A DNA stretch of 49,525 bases from Streptantibioticus rubrisoli (GTDB taxonomy: Bacteria; Actinomycetota; Actinomycetes; Streptomycetales; Streptomycetaceae), in contig NZ_JANFNH010000052.1 of assembly GCF_024436055.1 (NCBI RefSeq), positions 1 through 49,525 of the forward strand, read 5' to 3'. The notes beneath the pieces were generated by a model. That model was not told the origin of the DNA. It was given only the letters and a program-made list of their open reading frames with translations, and did no database searches. Shown in pieces: positions 48,584 through 49,525 of the stretch. Positions within the stretch are counted from its first letter, which is position 1; the number at the start of each line of letters is the position of its first letter. The translations under genes were made by a program, and so were the position numbers.

Positions 48584-49525
48584 GTGGTAGAGCACCGCAG
48601 CGTCAACGTGAACGGCATCCAGTTGCACATCGCCGAGGAGGGCGAGGGGCCGCTCGTGGTGCTGCTGCACGGCTTTCCCGAGTGCTGGTACTCCTGGCGC
48701 CATCAGTTCGCCCCGCTGGCCGCTGCCGGGTACCGGGTCGTCGCCCCCGACCAGCGCGGGTACGCGCGCAGCGACCGGCCACGGGAGATCGAGGCGTACA
48801 CCATCCTGCACCTGGTCGGTGACGTCGTCGGCCTGATCCACGCGCTCGGCGAGGAGCGCGCCGTGGTCATCGGCCACGACTGGGGGGCACCGGTCGCCTG
48901 GAACACCGCGCTGCTCCGTCCCGACGTGGTGTCCGCCGTGGTGGGCCTGAGCGTGCCGCCGCAGCCGCGCGGCCCGGTACCGCCGCTGCGGGCGATGCGT
49001 GAGCGGTTCGACGGCCAGTTCTACTGGAACTACTTCGAGACCCCCGGCGTCGCCGACGCCGACCTGGCGGCCGACCCGCGGGCCACGTTCCGCCGTGTGC
49101 TGTACGGGGCCTGCGGCGACAACCCGCACAACGACCCGCCCGCCCAGCCGCTGGTCCGGCCCGGCGGCGGCTTCCTCGACAGCGTCGAGGCCCCCGAGAA
49201 GCTGCCTTCCTGGATCACCGAGGAGGACATCGACGTCTTCATCGAGGAGTACGCCGAAGCGGGCTTCACCGGCGGCCTGAACTGGTACCGCAACCTGGAC
49301 CGCAACTGGGAACTGACCGCCGCCTGGCAGGACGCCGCCGTCCAGCCCCCGGCGCTGTACATCACCGGCGACCGGGACCTGGTCTACCGCTTCCCCGGTA
49401 TGGAGGACCTGCTCCCCGCCCTGCCCACCCTCCACCCGAACCTCCGCGAGCCCATCATCCTGGAAGGCTGCGGCCACTGGACCCAGCAGGAACGCCCCCA
49501 GGAGGTCAACGCGGCACTCCTGGAG
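48584..49525 (+). CDS. Epoxide-hydrolase-like alpha/beta hydrolase, 3' end cut by window edge
   Basis: 314 codons are present without a stop. Oxyanion motif HGFPECWYSWRHQ, nucleophile elbow VVIGHDWGAPVAW with Asp as nucleophile (as in epoxide hydrolases and haloalkane dehalogenases), catalytic acid in ITGDRDLVY and His in GCGHWTQQERP. The two Tyr that polarise the epoxide ring are probably in the cap (FYWNYFE and LNWYRNLD). GTG 48584 follows GGGGAGG at about 6 nt. Only the last few residues should be missing. Confidence 0.92.
   Translation, partial: MVEHRSVNVNGIQLHIAEEGEGPLVVLLHGFPECWYSWRHQFAPLAAAGYRVVAPDQRGYARSDRPREIEAYTILHLVGDVVGLIHALGEERAVVIGHDWGAPVAWNTALLRPDVVSAVVGLSVPPQPRGPVPPLRAMRERFDGQFYWNYFETPGVADADLAADPRATFRRVLYGACGDNPHNDPPAQPLVRPGGGFLDSVEAPEKLPSWITEEDIDVFIEEYAEAGFTGGLNWYRNLDRNWELTAAWQDAAVQPPALYITGDRDLVYRFPGMEDLLPALPTLHPNLREPIILEGCGHWTQQERPQEVNAALLE

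Overview
The window is about 49.5 kb of very GC-rich actinobacterial chromosome. Gene content, gene order, frequent GTG/TTG starts, GTGA/ATGA stop-start overlaps and third-position G/C bias all point to a Streptomyces or close relative (Streptomycetaceae). The order ileS, lspA, pseudouridine synthase, dnaE, his genes, trp genes, lgt, gltBD is the one I remember from Streptomyces chromosomes. It is mainly a core, vertically inherited region. I see no rRNA, tRNA, transposase, phage gene, CRISPR array or biosynthetic cluster.

Layout. 0-7 kb: ileS on the minus strand behind a T-box leader; divergent from it, a zinc-finger TraR/DksA protein with a histone-H1-like tail, then lspA, an RluA-type pseudouridine synthase and a GNAT protein. 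7-9.5 kb: a repeat-filled gap, a dienelactone-hydrolase-like protein, a DsbA-like membrane thioredoxin and a small membrane protein. 9.6-13.2 kb: dnaE. 13.2-17.5 kb: a 57-residue basic protein, an NYN-domain protein, an ABC ATPase/permease pair and a DUF2567-like membrane protein. 17.6-22.1 kb, all minus strand: a ferritin-like/VIT membrane protein, a 24-residue ribosomal-protein-like gene (bL37 type), YbaK, a LON-substrate-binding protein and a 535-residue beta-helix-like membrane protein.

22.3-28.3 kb: the compact operon hisD-hisC-hisB-(53-residue membrane protein)-hisH-priA-(Rid protein)-hisF. hisI lies separately at 30.2 kb, and hisG and hisE are not here. 30.2-39.2 kb: hisI, trpE (closed by a strong terminator), an S53 peptidase, three small conserved membrane proteins (TIGR02234, HGxxPAAW, DUF2752), then trpC-trpM-trpB-trpA. 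trpF is absent, consistent with PriA doing both the HisA and TrpF reactions. trpD and trpG must lie elsewhere. 39.2-49.5 kb: a second DsbA-like protein, lgt, a second VIT-family protein, gltB-gltD (glutamate synthase) with a likely GlnR site, and an epoxide-hydrolase-like gene cut by the right edge.

Most notable: (1) the IleRS carries a swapped signature motif, GAHH instead of HxGH, a variant linked in the literature to extreme mupirocin resistance; (2) a family of dispersed, hairpin-forming intergenic repeats occurs six times; (3) a 19-bp perfect palindrome stands in front of the ferritin/VIT gene; (4) several very small conserved genes (bL37-like, TrpM, the his-operon membrane peptide) are easily missed; (5) an uncharacterised membrane trio sits inside the trp region. 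I did not find a clearly new multi-gene system; the trp-region membrane trio and the his-operon accessory proteins (53-residue membrane peptide, atypical Rid protein) are the best candidates.
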